From contig JAPKZJ010000011.1 of NCBI GenBank assembly GCA_026393855.1, positions 69,761 through 103,498 of the forward strand: 33,738 nt of DNA. The letters are read 5' to 3'. The notes under the pieces are model-generated. The model saw only the letters and a program-made list of their open reading frames with translations, ran no database searches and was not told the DNA's origin. A program made the translations under genes and the position numbers. This document shows positions 1-7,103 of the stretch, one piece after another. Position 1 is the stretch's first letter; every line of letters begins with the position of its first letter. The stretch comes from Candidatus Aminicenantes bacterium. Lineage in GTDB: Bacteria > Acidobacteriota > Aminicenantia > Aminicenantales > UBA4085.

Positions 1-267
1 TACGCCCATCTTAAAATCCACGTAGCCGGGTTTTCGACCAGCCCCTATGGCGTGGAGTGGATGCGCTTCGACCCGGACTGCCCGATCCACGAGCTTATCC
101 GCGCCGTGCCCCATCTCGCCTTCGTGGTTGACGACCTGGACGAGGCGCTGATCGGGAAGACGCTCCTTGGCCCGCCGTCCAGTCCGTCCGGCGGGGTCCG
201 CGTGGCCATGATTCTCCACGATGGAGCCCCGGTGGAACTGATGGAATTCGATCCTCTCAAGGCATAG
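1..267 (+). CDS. VOC-fold (glyoxalase-like) protein, C-terminal part
   Basis: The reading frame is open from base 1 to a TAG at 265-267, so this is the end of a gene that begins outside the window; the ATG at 61 is probably internal. The visible 88 residues have the pattern of a vicinal-oxygen-chelate module: a region ending in VPHLAFVVDDLDEAL (the start of a second beta-alpha-beta unit), then a strand with RVAMILHDGAPVELMEF, where the Glu of VELMEF sits where VOC proteins usually place a metal ligand. The family includes glyoxalases, dioxygenases and antibiotic-resistance proteins, and the substrate cannot be told from this fragment. It converges on the dehydrogenase at 287-1321 with a 19-nt gap. 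The fold assignment is fairly safe; the function is unknown. Confidence 0.6.
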   Translation, partial: YAHLKIHVAGFSTSPYGVEWMRFDPDCPIHELIRAVPHLAFVVDDLDEALIGKTLLGPPSSPSGGVRVAMILHDGAPVELMEFDPLKA

Positions 268-286
268 TCCGGAGGCGCGGCCCAGC

Positions 287-1321
287 TCAGAACTTGATCG
301 AGGCTTTCAGGACGTCGTCCGTCCGGTCGGCGGCCATGGCGAAGGCCCGCGGGGCGTCGGCGATCGCGAATTCGTGGTTGGCCAGCCAGGCTACCTCGAG
401 GTGCTTGGTCTCGATGAGCAGGAGGGACCGTTCCAGGCAGCGGTTTTGGCGCCGGACATTCCGGATGGCGATCTCTTTGCGCCGCAGGCGGGCGATGGGG
501 TAGGTGATCCGCTCGGCCAGGGGGATGCCGATCTGGAAGATAGTCCCGCCGGGCTTGACCAGCTCGATGGCTTGTTCGATAGCGGCCGGATCACCGCTGA
601 CTTCGAACACGGCGTCCAAGCCGAGCGGCTGGCGGTCCAGCACGGCTCGGACGATATCCTCGCGGTCGGGGTTGGAGGACCACAAGGCTCCGGCCCGAAG
701 GGCGGCCTGGGTGCGGGCGTCCGAGCGGTCGCTGGCGTAAATCTCGCTGATCCCGACGGCCTTCAGGGCCATGACCACGCAGAGACCGATGGGCCCTGTC
801 CCCAGCACGCCGATTGAACGGCCCGGATGCCCGCCCCCGAGCTGGATGGCATGCAGGGCGATCGACAAGGGCTCGGCCAGCATGGCTTCGCTCAAGGTGA
901 CGCCGTCGGGCAAAGGAAAAAGATTCCGCTCGGGCATGGTGAAGAACTCGGCCAGGCAGCCGTCCTTCTCGCCGGGATGGCCCAGGAATCCCACCGTTCG
1001 ACAGGTATGGGGCCGCCCGCCCCGACACTGGTCGCAGCGGCCGCAGGAGATGGCGGGCTCGACGGCCACGCGGTCGCCGGGCTTGACCTTGGTCACGGCC
1101 GGCCCGACGGCTTCCACGAAGGCCGAGCATTCATGCCCGACCACGGCCGGGTAGACGACCTTTTCGCTCCCCACTTGGTCGGAGATGAAATAATGCAGGT
1201 CGCTCCCGCACAAGCCGGCCACGGCCGTCCGCAACAGGACTTCGTCGGGCGCTTGGATCTTCGGGTCCGGAAGGTCGCGGACTTCAACCGATCGGACTCC
1301 GGTCAAAACAACGGCTTTCAT
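287..1321 (-). CDS. Zinc-dependent medium-chain alcohol/polyol dehydrogenase
   Basis: A 344-aa cytoplasmic NAD(P)-dependent dehydrogenase of the medium-chain (MDR) superfamily, the usual length for the sorbitol/threonine dehydrogenase branch. Visible ligands are the catalytic zinc set C38 (GLCGSD), H63-E64 (GHE) and E149 (AEPLS), the structural-zinc cysteines C93, C96, C99 and C107, and the Rossmann loop GTGPIG at about 173-178. It oxidises a secondary alcohol or polyol; sorbitol, L-threonine or a sugar alcohol are all possible, and sequence reading alone does not decide. The start ATG at 1321 is preceded by GAGG at 8-nt spacing. It lies 46 nt downstream of the arylsulfotransferase-family gene on the same strand, with a hairpin and an extended -10 box in the gap, so it may have its own transcript. 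Confidence 0.85.
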   Translation of the reverse strand: MKAVVLTGVRSVEVRDLPDPKIQAPDEVLLRTAVAGLCGSDLHYFISDQVGSEKVVYPAVVGHECSAFVEAVGPAVTKVKPGDRVAVEPAISCGRCDQCRGGRPHTCRTVGFLGHPGEKDGCLAEFFTMPERNLFPLPDGVTLSEAMLAEPLSIALHAIQLGGGHPGRSIGVLGTGPIGLCVVMALKAVGISEIYASDRSDARTQAALRAGALWSSNPDREDIVRAVLDRQPLGLDAVFEVSGDPAAIEQAIELVKPGGTIFQIGIPLAERITYPIARLRRKEIAIRNVRRQNRCLERSLLLIETKHLEVAWLANHEFAIADAPRAFAMAADRTDDVLKASIKF

Positions 1322-1340
1322 CTGGGAAACCTCGCCTTTG

Positions 1341-1349
1341 ATGATAGCA
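1341..1349 (-). promoter_or_regulatory. Candidate extended -10 box for the dehydrogenase gene
   Basis: Reading the minus strand, TGCTATCAT matches the extended -10 form TGn-TATAAT with one mismatch and lies 19 nt before the ATG at 1321. No good -35 is present at 17 nt, as is usual for extended -10 promoters. The same TGCTAT start recurs before the genes starting at 2954 and 27112. Confidence 0.4.
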
Positions 1350-1351
1350 GA

Positions 1352-1369
1352 AGGCGGCCGCTCCCGCCT
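1352..1369 (-). terminator. Hairpin at the end of the arylsulfotransferase-family gene
   Basis: AGGCGG and CCGCCT form a perfect 6-bp GC-rich stem with a 6-nt loop, starting inside the stop codon of the gene that ends at 1368. On the minus strand it is followed only by TTCTGCT, not a true T-run, so it is a weak or factor-assisted terminator at best. It separates this gene from the dehydrogenase downstream. Confidence 0.35.
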
Positions 1370-2954
1370 AGCGTCCTTCTTCCGTTTTCTTCAGCAAGGC
1401 CGACTGGATTTGCGGATCGACGATCCGGGTCATGCGGTAGATGGAGGCCCGGCGGCCGTCTCCCTGCTTGTCGGGATTATAGAAGTCCCAGACGATCTTC
1501 CCGTCTTTCGTGATCTCAAACACGCGCCCGCCGCTGGTCTCCGTGATCAGGGTGTTGCCGTTGCCCAGGCGCTGGGCGGTGCCGCCCCAATTGGAATAGA
1601 ACGGCGCCGGGCCCGCGTCGCGATACTCCCAGACGATCGATTTGTCGCGCGGGTCGAGCTCGATGATGCGGGAGTATTTCCGCTTCGTGCCGTTGTCGAA
1701 GACAAGCAGGTTGCCGTTGTCCAGAAGCGTCGGGTGGTGCTGTTCCTGGAGGTCGCCCGGCCCCCAGGCCCAGTTCAGCGTCTCGGCCTCGATGTCGACG
1801 ATCCCGATGAGGTTGAGGGACCGCATCGACACCAGGACGTTGCCGCGGCGGCCCAGGCCGGGCACGTCCCGGCCGAGGATCGAGATGGAATTGGTGTGAA
1901 AAGGGTCAAATGAGGTGACGCGCGGGAGAAGGAGCCGGCCGGACAGCCTGGCCGTGATCGCCCGCCAGAAGAGGTCTTGGGGGTTGATGATCCGGGCATA
2001 GATGGCGACGACGTTCAAAATGGACAGCTGTTTCTCGAGGACCTTGTAGAGGGAGATCTGTTTCTTGACAACCCCTTCGGGCGACAGGACGACGACATAA
2101 TCGTCCACGATCGGCACGGGCAGGAAGTGGAGCAGCACGACCTCTTCCCGGCTGATCAGCGTGTAGATGTCCTGGTTGTCCGCCCCGGCGATCTCGTGGT
2201 GGGTCCTCATCGGCTTGCGCCAGAGAACCCGCGAATCCCAGTCCAGCCTCATCAGCTCGGTGTCCTCGACGCAGACCAGGAGATCGCCGTTGGCGCAGGC
2301 CGTGACGTACTGCCAGCGGTAGGGCGATTCCTGCGGCAGCCATGTGTGCAGGGTGTTCCCCGCCATGTCCAGAAGACAAGCGCCCGGCTTGTAGTAGGAA
2401 TTGTAGAGATTCAGGCCGGGGAACGCGGCCGCAGGATCGTAGACCAGCACGCCGTCCTTCTTTTCGACCCTGTGATCCACGTGCGAGAGATACGGCAGCG
2501 ACTCGAAGGCCGCCGCAGTCGCGGGCCGGCCGCCCGCGGGGAGGGCTTGGGCCGGCTTATGAGGCTGAAGAACGTAGATGATCGGCGCCGCCACGATGAG
2601 AAGCGACAAGGAGATCCAGACGGCCTTCCTCCAACCGGGCCCCCGCTGCCAGCCCAGCGCCGCCAGCACGACCAGGAGGGCGATTCCGAGGACGATGGAG
2701 ATTTCGCGCTGCCGCAGAGCCTGCGCGGCGAGGAGGAGGATCACCAAAGCCAGGATGATCGGATTCGGCCTGATCGCCCGGAGGAGGACGATGGCGGCTA
2801 CGAAAAAGACAGCTTGCCCGTAGAGGATCAAGACGAAGGGATCATTGAGGGATCCGATCAAATATCCAAGAACGATGGCGATGCCCGCGAAGATCAGAAT
2901 GTTGCGGAGCCGTCGGCGCTTCGGCGCGCGGACGGGGTCTGGAGGTATCGGCAT
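1368..2954 (-). CDS. Arylsulfotransferase (ASST)-family protein with N-terminal membrane domain
   Basis: About 528 aa from the ATG at 2954. The frame is open further upstream, but those codons lie across and beyond the only good -10 box, so I reject the longer start. Residues about 10-140 hold several hydrophobic segments (roughly four or five helices), then a long, presumably extracytoplasmic domain begins near residue 160. That domain has the repeated blade-like pattern of the ASST beta-propeller: an LLDMAGNTLHTW blade, FDPFHTNSISI, and EQHHPTLLDNGNLLVFDNG with the paired histidines typical of the family, then a WEYRD/WDFYNP ending. Family members move sulfate between phenolic compounds, but many homologues have no known substrate, and a membrane-anchored propeller could equally bind ligand. 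It is transcribed divergently from the ECF sigma gene at 3097. Confidence 0.7.
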   Translation of the reverse strand: MPIPPDPVRAPKRRRLRNILIFAGIAIVLGYLIGSLNDPFVLILYGQAVFFVAAIVLLRAIRPNPIILALVILLLAAQALRQREISIVLGIALLVVLAALGWQRGPGWRKAVWISLSLLIVAAPIIYVLQPHKPAQALPAGGRPATAAAFESLPYLSHVDHRVEKKDGVLVYDPAAAFPGLNLYNSYYKPGACLLDMAGNTLHTWLPQESPYRWQYVTACANGDLLVCVEDTELMRLDWDSRVLWRKPMRTHHEIAGADNQDIYTLISREEVVLLHFLPVPIVDDYVVVLSPEGVVKKQISLYKVLEKQLSILNVVAIYARIINPQDLFWRAITARLSGRLLLPRVTSFDPFHTNSISILGRDVPGLGRRGNVLVSMRSLNLIGIVDIEAETLNWAWGPGDLQEQHHPTLLDNGNLLVFDNGTKRKYSRIIELDPRDKSIVWEYRDAGPAPFYSNWGGTAQRLGNGNTLITETSGGRVFEITKDGKIVWDFYNPDKQGDGRRASIYRMTRIVDPQIQSALLKKTEEGR

Positions 2955-2970
2955 GGTGCTTATCCGGATT

Positions 2971-2979
2971 ATTATAGCA
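2971..2979 (-). promoter_or_regulatory. Extended -10 promoter (TGCTATAAT) of the ASST-family gene
   Basis: The minus strand reads TGCTATAAT, a perfect extended -10 element, with 16 nt between the hexamer and the ATG at 2954. No Shine-Dalgarno sequence is visible in that short leader, so the transcript should be leaderless or nearly so. No recognisable -35 is present. Confidence 0.55.
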
Positions 2980-3008
2980 GGAAGCCTGCGGAGTTGGCTT
3001 GCGTCCCG

Positions 3009-3043
3009 GAAAACCCGCCATTTAGAGCCAAACGTGGGTTTTC
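3009..3043. promoter_or_regulatory. Inverted repeat in the divergent ASST/sigma intergenic region
   Basis: GAAAACCC (3009-3016) and GGGTTTTC (3036-3043) form an 8-bp perfect inverted repeat with a 19-nt spacer, between the divergent starts at 2954 and 3097. It could be an operator. The arm GGAAAAC followed by CGT at 3033 also loosely resembles ECF-type -35/-10 pairs, but the spacing (18 nt) is longer than usual. Confidence 0.3.
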
Positions 3044-3081
3044 GCCGGGCTCGGCCGTCATAGGTAGTGAACGCCTTCTTC

Positions 3082-3088
3082 AAAGGAG
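3082..3088 (+). promoter_or_regulatory. Ribosome binding site fixing a GTG start for the first sigma factor
   Basis: AAAGGAG at 3082-3088, 8 nt before a GTG at 3097, is a far better initiation context than the ATG-like starts upstream. It sets the sigma factor start at 3097. Confidence 0.7.
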
Positions 3089-3096
3089 CCGAAGTC

Positions 3097-3615
3097 GTGA
3101 CTGAAGAACAATGGATGACGATATACCGGGAAACGGTGCACCCTCTCTACGCGTACCTGGCCCGGCGGACCGGCGGTATCCGGGAGCTGAGCGAGGACAT
3201 CGTCCAAGAGACCTATCTCCGAGCCTTGAAAAGCTGGGGCCGCATGGCTGCTCCAGACGCGCCGCTGGCTTGGTTGAAGCGGGTGGCCCTGAACATTCTG
3301 ATCGACCACCTGCGGCGGTTCAAAGGCGCCTATCGGGTCGAGCTCGACCCGGAGGGGACATCCGGAGCGGGACCTGCCAAGGACCCCGCTAAAGCTTTGG
3401 ATATCTGCCTGGCCGTGTCCGCCCTGGGCGGACGGAAAGCCCAGGCTTTGGAGCTGTTCTATTTCGACGGGAAGAGCGTCCGGCAAATCGCCTCGGAGAT
3501 GGCCATCTCCGAGCGCGCCGTGGAGGGGCTTCTCAGGCGGGCCCGCCGGTCCCTGCGGACGAAGCTTCCCGAAATCAACGACAACGGAGGAGATCATGAG
3601 CGAGACCCTGAATAA
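3097..3615 (+). CDS. ECF-type RNA polymerase sigma factor
   Basis: About 172 aa from a GTG start chosen by the strong AAAGGAG upstream. The first half is sigma region 2: a helix with LYAYLARRTGG, then SEDIVQETYLRALKSW, the core-binding and -10 recognition segment, and WLKRVALNILIDHLRR. A short linker leads to region 4 with ALELFYFDGKSVRQIASEM and the helix-turn-helix AISERAVEGLLRRARRSL. Regions 1 and 3 are missing, as in the ECF group. It directs RNA polymerase to a small regulon, commonly for envelope or stress responses. The 3' end overlaps the start of the next gene by 20 nt, so the two are translationally coupled, and that partner is the natural candidate for its anti-sigma factor. Confidence 0.9.
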   Translation: MTEEQWMTIYRETVHPLYAYLARRTGGIRELSEDIVQETYLRALKSWGRMAAPDAPLAWLKRVALNILIDHLRRFKGAYRVELDPEGTSGAGPAKDPAKALDICLAVSALGGRKAQALELFYFDGKSVRQIASEMAISERAVEGLLRRARRSLRTKLPEINDNGGDHERDPE

Positions 3616-4531
3616 GAACCTCGTGCCCGACGGGCGTTTCGTCGAGAACCTGGAGTGGCAGCTGGCCTCGGAATATCGCCGGACCCGGCTCTCGCGGCCC
3701 GCCCGCGGCCGGATCGCCGTGCCGCGGGGTATGGCGGCGGTCGTCCTGGCGGTGGCCTTCCTGACGACCGGCGTCACCGTCATCAAGGCGTCCGAGATGA
3801 TCAAGGACTCCTGGCGGAAGAAGATCGAGATCGCCAGGGCCGAGACGGACGTCCGACTGGCCGAATCCCGGCTGGCCGTCCTGCAGGCCGAGGCGGCTCA
3901 GACGGGCCGGCAGGTCAAGATAGGACTGGTCGGTATCGACGAGGGGAAGACGACGGCCTTGCAGGCGGCCGAGGCCGAGCTGGGCGTCAAGAGGTCCCGG
4001 GTGAGTCTGGACGAAGTCAAGGCGACGGGCGAGCCGGCGCGGGACGAGCTCTTCGCCCCTCGGGCGGGCGGACGGGACTTCGTTCTGGAGCGGCTCCAGC
4101 TGGACCTGGAGAAGACCGAGCTCGGGATGAAGATGGTCGCGGTCCGGGCCGACCGGCTCAAAAACCTGTGGGCCGTGGGCATGGCTGCCGAGACGGAGAT
4201 GGCCGATTCTCGGATGGCGACGGCCGTTGCCGCCGCGAAGGTCGAAGAGATTCGGGGCCGCATCGAGCTTCGCAAAAGCTTCCTGGACGGGAAGGCCGGC
4301 GCCGCTGAGGTCGAGATCCGGGGCCGTCTGGCCGAGGCTTCGAAAAGCCTCAAGGCCGCCCAGTCCAAGGTCGAGGCCCTGCAAGTGAAGATGGAGCGAT
4401 TGACGACGATGGAGGGACTGGGCTTGGTCTCGGCGACGGAAGCGGCCCGGTTGAAGTCCGAGCTGGAATCCGCCCAGGCCGAGATGAGGCTGGCCGCCGT
4501 CGAGAAAGACGCCCTGGAGAAGGCCCGCTGA
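3596..4531 (+). CDS. Single-pass membrane coiled-coil protein, putative anti-sigma partner
   Basis: A 311-aa protein not recognised as a named family. It begins with a short charged cytoplasmic segment (about 1-45), then one membrane helix (about 46-65, AAVVLAVAFLTTGVTVI), then about 240 residues of almost continuous charged heptad-like helix. Two segments look like turns of alpha-helical hairpins: RADRLKNLWAVGMAAETEMADSR and MERLTTMEGLGLVSATEAARL, close to the helix-Gly-turn-helix pattern of HlyD/TolC-type periplasmic hairpins. The start ATG has GGAGG just upstream and lies inside the sigma gene, so co-translation is likely. By position the short N-terminal segment could bind the sigma factor and the hairpins could sense the envelope; that is inference. 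No zinc-finger anti-sigma motif (HXXXCXXC) is present. Confidence 0.65.
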   Translation: MSETLNKNLVPDGRFVENLEWQLASEYRRTRLSRPARGRIAVPRGMAAVVLAVAFLTTGVTVIKASEMIKDSWRKKIEIARAETDVRLAESRLAVLQAEAAQTGRQVKIGLVGIDEGKTTALQAAEAELGVKRSRVSLDEVKATGEPARDELFAPRAGGRDFVLERLQLDLEKTELGMKMVAVRADRLKNLWAVGMAAETEMADSRMATAVAAAKVEEIRGRIELRKSFLDGKAGAAEVEIRGRLAEASKSLKAAQSKVEALQVKMERLTTMEGLGLVSATEAARLKSELESAQAEMRLAAVEKDALEKAR

Positions 4532-4545
4532 AAACGGGCCTCCTC
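4517..4545. terminator. Bidirectional hairpin between convergent genes
   Basis: AGGCCCG (4521-4527) pairs with CGGGCCT (4535-4541); allowing one mismatch, the stem extends with GAG against CTC. It spans the stop codon of the coiled-coil gene and sits 9 nt from the stop of ackA, so it could end transcription from both sides. No T-run follows on either strand. Confidence 0.4.
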
Positions 4546-4553
4546 GGGCCGGC

Positions 4554-5894
4554 TTACTTCTTGGGCTTGACCTGGATGTCCTTGAGGCCCGGCTTCCTCT
4601 CGCATTCCTTGCGGAAGTCCTGCTCGCGCTGCGAGTTCTCGTAGGCGGGCGACTGGAAGCGGTAGGTGAAGCGGGTGTGCTCGTCGTATTTGCCCTCGAG
4701 GATGGCGATGACGTCCTCGATGTTGACCCGCTCCTCGTCGGTCGGAATGACGAAGACCTTAACCTTGGAGTCGGCAGCCGAAATCTCGGTCTCGGCGTTG
4801 CGGGTCTTGGCCAGGGCGTTCTTGGCCTTGTCCAGCTTGATGCCCATGAACTCCAGGCCCTCGAGCGCTTTCTCGCGGATGAGATCCGACATCTCGCCGA
4901 CCCCGGCCGTGAAGACGATGGCGTCCGCGCCGCCGATCGCGGCGGCGTAGGCGCCGATGTACTTCTTGACCCGGTAGGCCTCGACGTCCACGGCCAATTG
5001 GGCCCGGGCGTCGCCCGCCTCGGCCGCCACCTGGATGTCGCGGCGGTCGGTGTACTTGCCGGTAATGCCCAGGACGCCCGACTTCTTGTTCAGGATGTCA
5101 TTCATCTTGCCCGGGGCGATGCCTTCCTTCTCCATGACCATCAGATCGATGGCTGCGTCGTGGTCGCCGGACCGGGTGCCCATGACCAGGCCCTCGAGCG
5201 GGGTCAGGCCCATCGAGGTGTCGTAGGAGACGCCGTTCTTGATGGCGTTGGCCGAGACGCCGTTGCCGATGTGGAGGCAGACCAGATTGGTCTTAAAAGG
5301 GTCCTTGCCCAGCAGCAGCGCGGCCCGCTTGGCCACATAGAGAAACGACGTGCCGTGGAAGCCGTAGCGGCGCACGCCGTACTTCTCATACCACTCGTAG
5401 GGCAGGGCGTACATGTAAACGTGGGGCGGCATGGTCTGGTGCCAGGCCGTGTCCATGATGGCCACGTGGGGGATGGACGGCAGGACGTCCATGGCCGCCT
5501 CGATGCCCAGGACGTTAGGCGGGTTGTGCAGGGGGGCCAGGCCGTACAGGCTCTTGAAGGTCTCGATGGTTTCCTTGGTGATGAGGGCCGACTTGGTGAA
5601 CTTCTCGCCGCCGTGGACGACCCGGTGGCCGACGGCCGAAATCTCCTTGAGGTCGGAGACCACCCCGATCTTGGGGTCGAGCAGGGTGTCGATGATCAGC
5701 TTGATGGCGTCTTTGTGGTTGCCGCACTCGTGGTCGAACTTGATCGGCTCGCGGCCCAGGCCGGCCTGGTTGATGTAGCTCTTGCCGATGCCGACCCGCT
5801 CGACCACTCCGGTGGCCAGGGTTTCTTTTTTAGTGTAGTCGTAGAGGCGATATTTGACGGACGAGCTTCCGCAGTTCAGGGACAGGACTTGCAT
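4554..5894 (-). CDS. ackA: Acetate kinase
   Basis: Converts acetyl phosphate and ADP to acetate and ATP (reversible); cytoplasmic, ASKHA fold. It begins VLSLNCGSSSVKY, with the conserved Asn at residue 7, and has the family landmarks GHRVVHGG, VAIMDTAWHQTMP, the YGFHGTS loop, CLHIGNG with the catalytic-site His, GTRSGD with the transition-state Arg, and GGADAIVFTAGVGE. At 446 aa it is longer than the usual ~400: the canonical end falls near residue 402 (IAILEGK) and about 44 charged residues follow. AAGGAG lies 6 nt before the ATG. It follows pta by 39 nt on the same strand, so the two form the acetyl-CoA to acetate, ATP-yielding pair. Confidence 0.97.
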   Translation of the reverse strand: MQVLSLNCGSSSVKYRLYDYTKKETLATGVVERVGIGKSYINQAGLGREPIKFDHECGNHKDAIKLIIDTLLDPKIGVVSDLKEISAVGHRVVHGGEKFTKSALITKETIETFKSLYGLAPLHNPPNVLGIEAAMDVLPSIPHVAIMDTAWHQTMPPHVYMYALPYEWYEKYGVRRYGFHGTSFLYVAKRAALLLGKDPFKTNLVCLHIGNGVSANAIKNGVSYDTSMGLTPLEGLVMGTRSGDHDAAIDLMVMEKEGIAPGKMNDILNKKSGVLGITGKYTDRRDIQVAAEAGDARAQLAVDVEAYRVKKYIGAYAAAIGGADAIVFTAGVGEMSDLIREKALEGLEFMGIKLDKAKNALAKTRNAETEISAADSKVKVFVIPTDEERVNIEDVIAILEGKYDEHTRFTYRFQSPAYENSQREQDFRKECERKPGLKDIQVKPKK

Positions 5895-5933
5895 GGCGTT
5901 CTCCTTGGCTTCTGTTCTAGAAAGACCCCGTCC

Positions 5934-6932
5934 TCACAGGCCGGCGGCCTGGAGCGAGGTGATGGCGACTAAATGGACGATGTCGTCCACTGAGCAGCCG
6001 CGGGACAGGTCGTTGACCGGCTTGGCGATGCCCTGCAGGATGGGCCCGATGGCCTGGGCCTTGGCCAGCCGCTCGACCAGCTTGTAGGCGATGTTGCCGG
6101 ACTGCAGGTCCGGGAAGACCAGGACGTTGGCCTGGCCGGCGATGGGCGAGTTGGGGGCCTTGGACTTGCCGATCTTCGGGATGATGGCCGCATCGGCTTG
6201 CATCTCGCCGTCGATCTTGAGCCCGGGTGCCATTTCCTTGGCCAGGGCCGTGGCGCGCTTCACCTTCTCCACCATCTCATGCTGGGCCGAACCGTAAGTG
6301 GAGAACGACAGCATGGCCACCCGCGGCTCCATGCCGCCGAGAACCCGGGCCGTCTCGGCCGAGGCGATGGCGATCTGGGCCAGCTCGGCGTCCGTGGGGT
6401 TGGGCATGACGGCGCAGTCGGCGAAGACGAACTTGCCCTGGTCGCCGTACTCGCAGTCGGGGACGATCATGATGAACGAGCTGGAAACGATGTTGATCCC
6501 CGGCTTGGTCTTGATGATCTGCAGGGCCGGCCGGATGGTGTCGCCGGTCGAGTGGAGGGCGCCGGAGACGAGCCCGTCGGCTTCGCCCTTGTGAACCATC
6601 ATCGTGCCGTAGAAGACGGTGTCGGTCATGAGCTTGCGGGCCTGTTCGACGGTCACGCCCTTGGCCTTGCGGGCCTCGTAGTAAGCCTGGACGTATTCCT
6701 CGAACTTGGGCGAGGTGGCGGGATCGACCGAGGGGACGCCGGAAACATCGACGCCCTGTTCCTTGGCCACCGCTTCGATCTTCTCGCGGTTGCCGACCAG
6801 GACGATCTGGGCCAGCTTCTCGTGCAGGATCTGGACGGCCGCCTTGACGGTGCGGGGCTCTTCGCCCTCCGGCAGGACGATCCGCTTGGGGTTGGCTTTG
6901 GCCTTCGCCTTAAGGTTCTCGAGCAATGTCAT
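5934..6932 (-). CDS. pta: Phosphate acetyltransferase, short form
   Basis: Transfers the acetyl group of acetyl-CoA to phosphate, giving acetyl phosphate for AckA. The start at 6932 ([12 protein letters not shown]) is chosen because GAGGAG precedes it by 8 nt; the open frame runs further upstream without a ribosome site. The resulting 332 aa equals the single-domain Pta type, without the long N-terminal domains of enteric Pta. Family features include [12 protein letters not shown] at the N terminus, [59 protein letters not shown], and [17 protein letters not shown] near the C terminus. It is the first gene of the pta-ackA pair and is divergent from the sugar transporter gene at 7104. Confidence 0.96.
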   Translation of the reverse strand: MTLLENLKAKAKANPKRIVLPEGEEPRTVKAAVQILHEKLAQIVLVGNREKIEAVAKEQGVDVSGVPSVDPATSPKFEEYVQAYYEARKAKGVTVEQARKLMTDTVFYGTMMVHKGEADGLVSGALHSTGDTIRPALQIIKTKPGINIVSSSFIMIVPDCEYGDQGKFVFADCAVMPNPTDAELAQIAIASAETARVLGGMEPRVAMLSFSTYGSAQHEMVEKVKRATALAKEMAPGLKIDGEMQADAAIIPKIGKSKAPNSPIAGQANVLVFPDLQSGNIAYKLVERLAKAQAIGPILQGIAKPVNDLSRGCSVDDIVHLVAITSLQAAGL

Positions 6933-7064
6933 AAGTGCTTCTCCTCGACCAAAAACGATCCCCCGAGGATGATTCGAATTCGGTCTATTTCTTAGAAAAT
7001 CAAGGATTTGAAGGCGTATTTTCGCTTTCCGGGGGGGGAAAGTCAAGTTCCAGCCCGGGATGCG

Positions 7065-7091
7065 TTGATTTCCGGCGGGGGCCGTTGTAAT
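7065..7091 (+). promoter_or_regulatory. Candidate promoter of the RhaT-type transporter gene
   Basis: TTGATT (7065-7070) and TGTAAT (7086-7091) with a 15-nt spacer, shorter than ideal. The -10 ends 12 nt before the ATG at 7104 and no Shine-Dalgarno sequence is present, so initiation may be leaderless. Confidence 0.35.
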
Positions 7092-7103
7092 CTAGCGGCA
7101 ATC

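Noticed and set aside
244-248. Loss of the second Asp-rich motif in the polyprenyl synthase (residues 244-248, DDELG)
   Set aside because: The Gly variant of this motif is known in active homologues, so it is not evidence of a dead enzyme (numbers are residue positions in the protein at 27980-29056).
1977-3104. A 375-codon plus-strand open frame
   Set aside because: It is antisense to the ASST-family gene and has no recognisable domain or ribosome site.
4677-5972. A 431-codon plus-strand open frame
   Set aside because: It is antisense to ackA, whose motifs are all intact.
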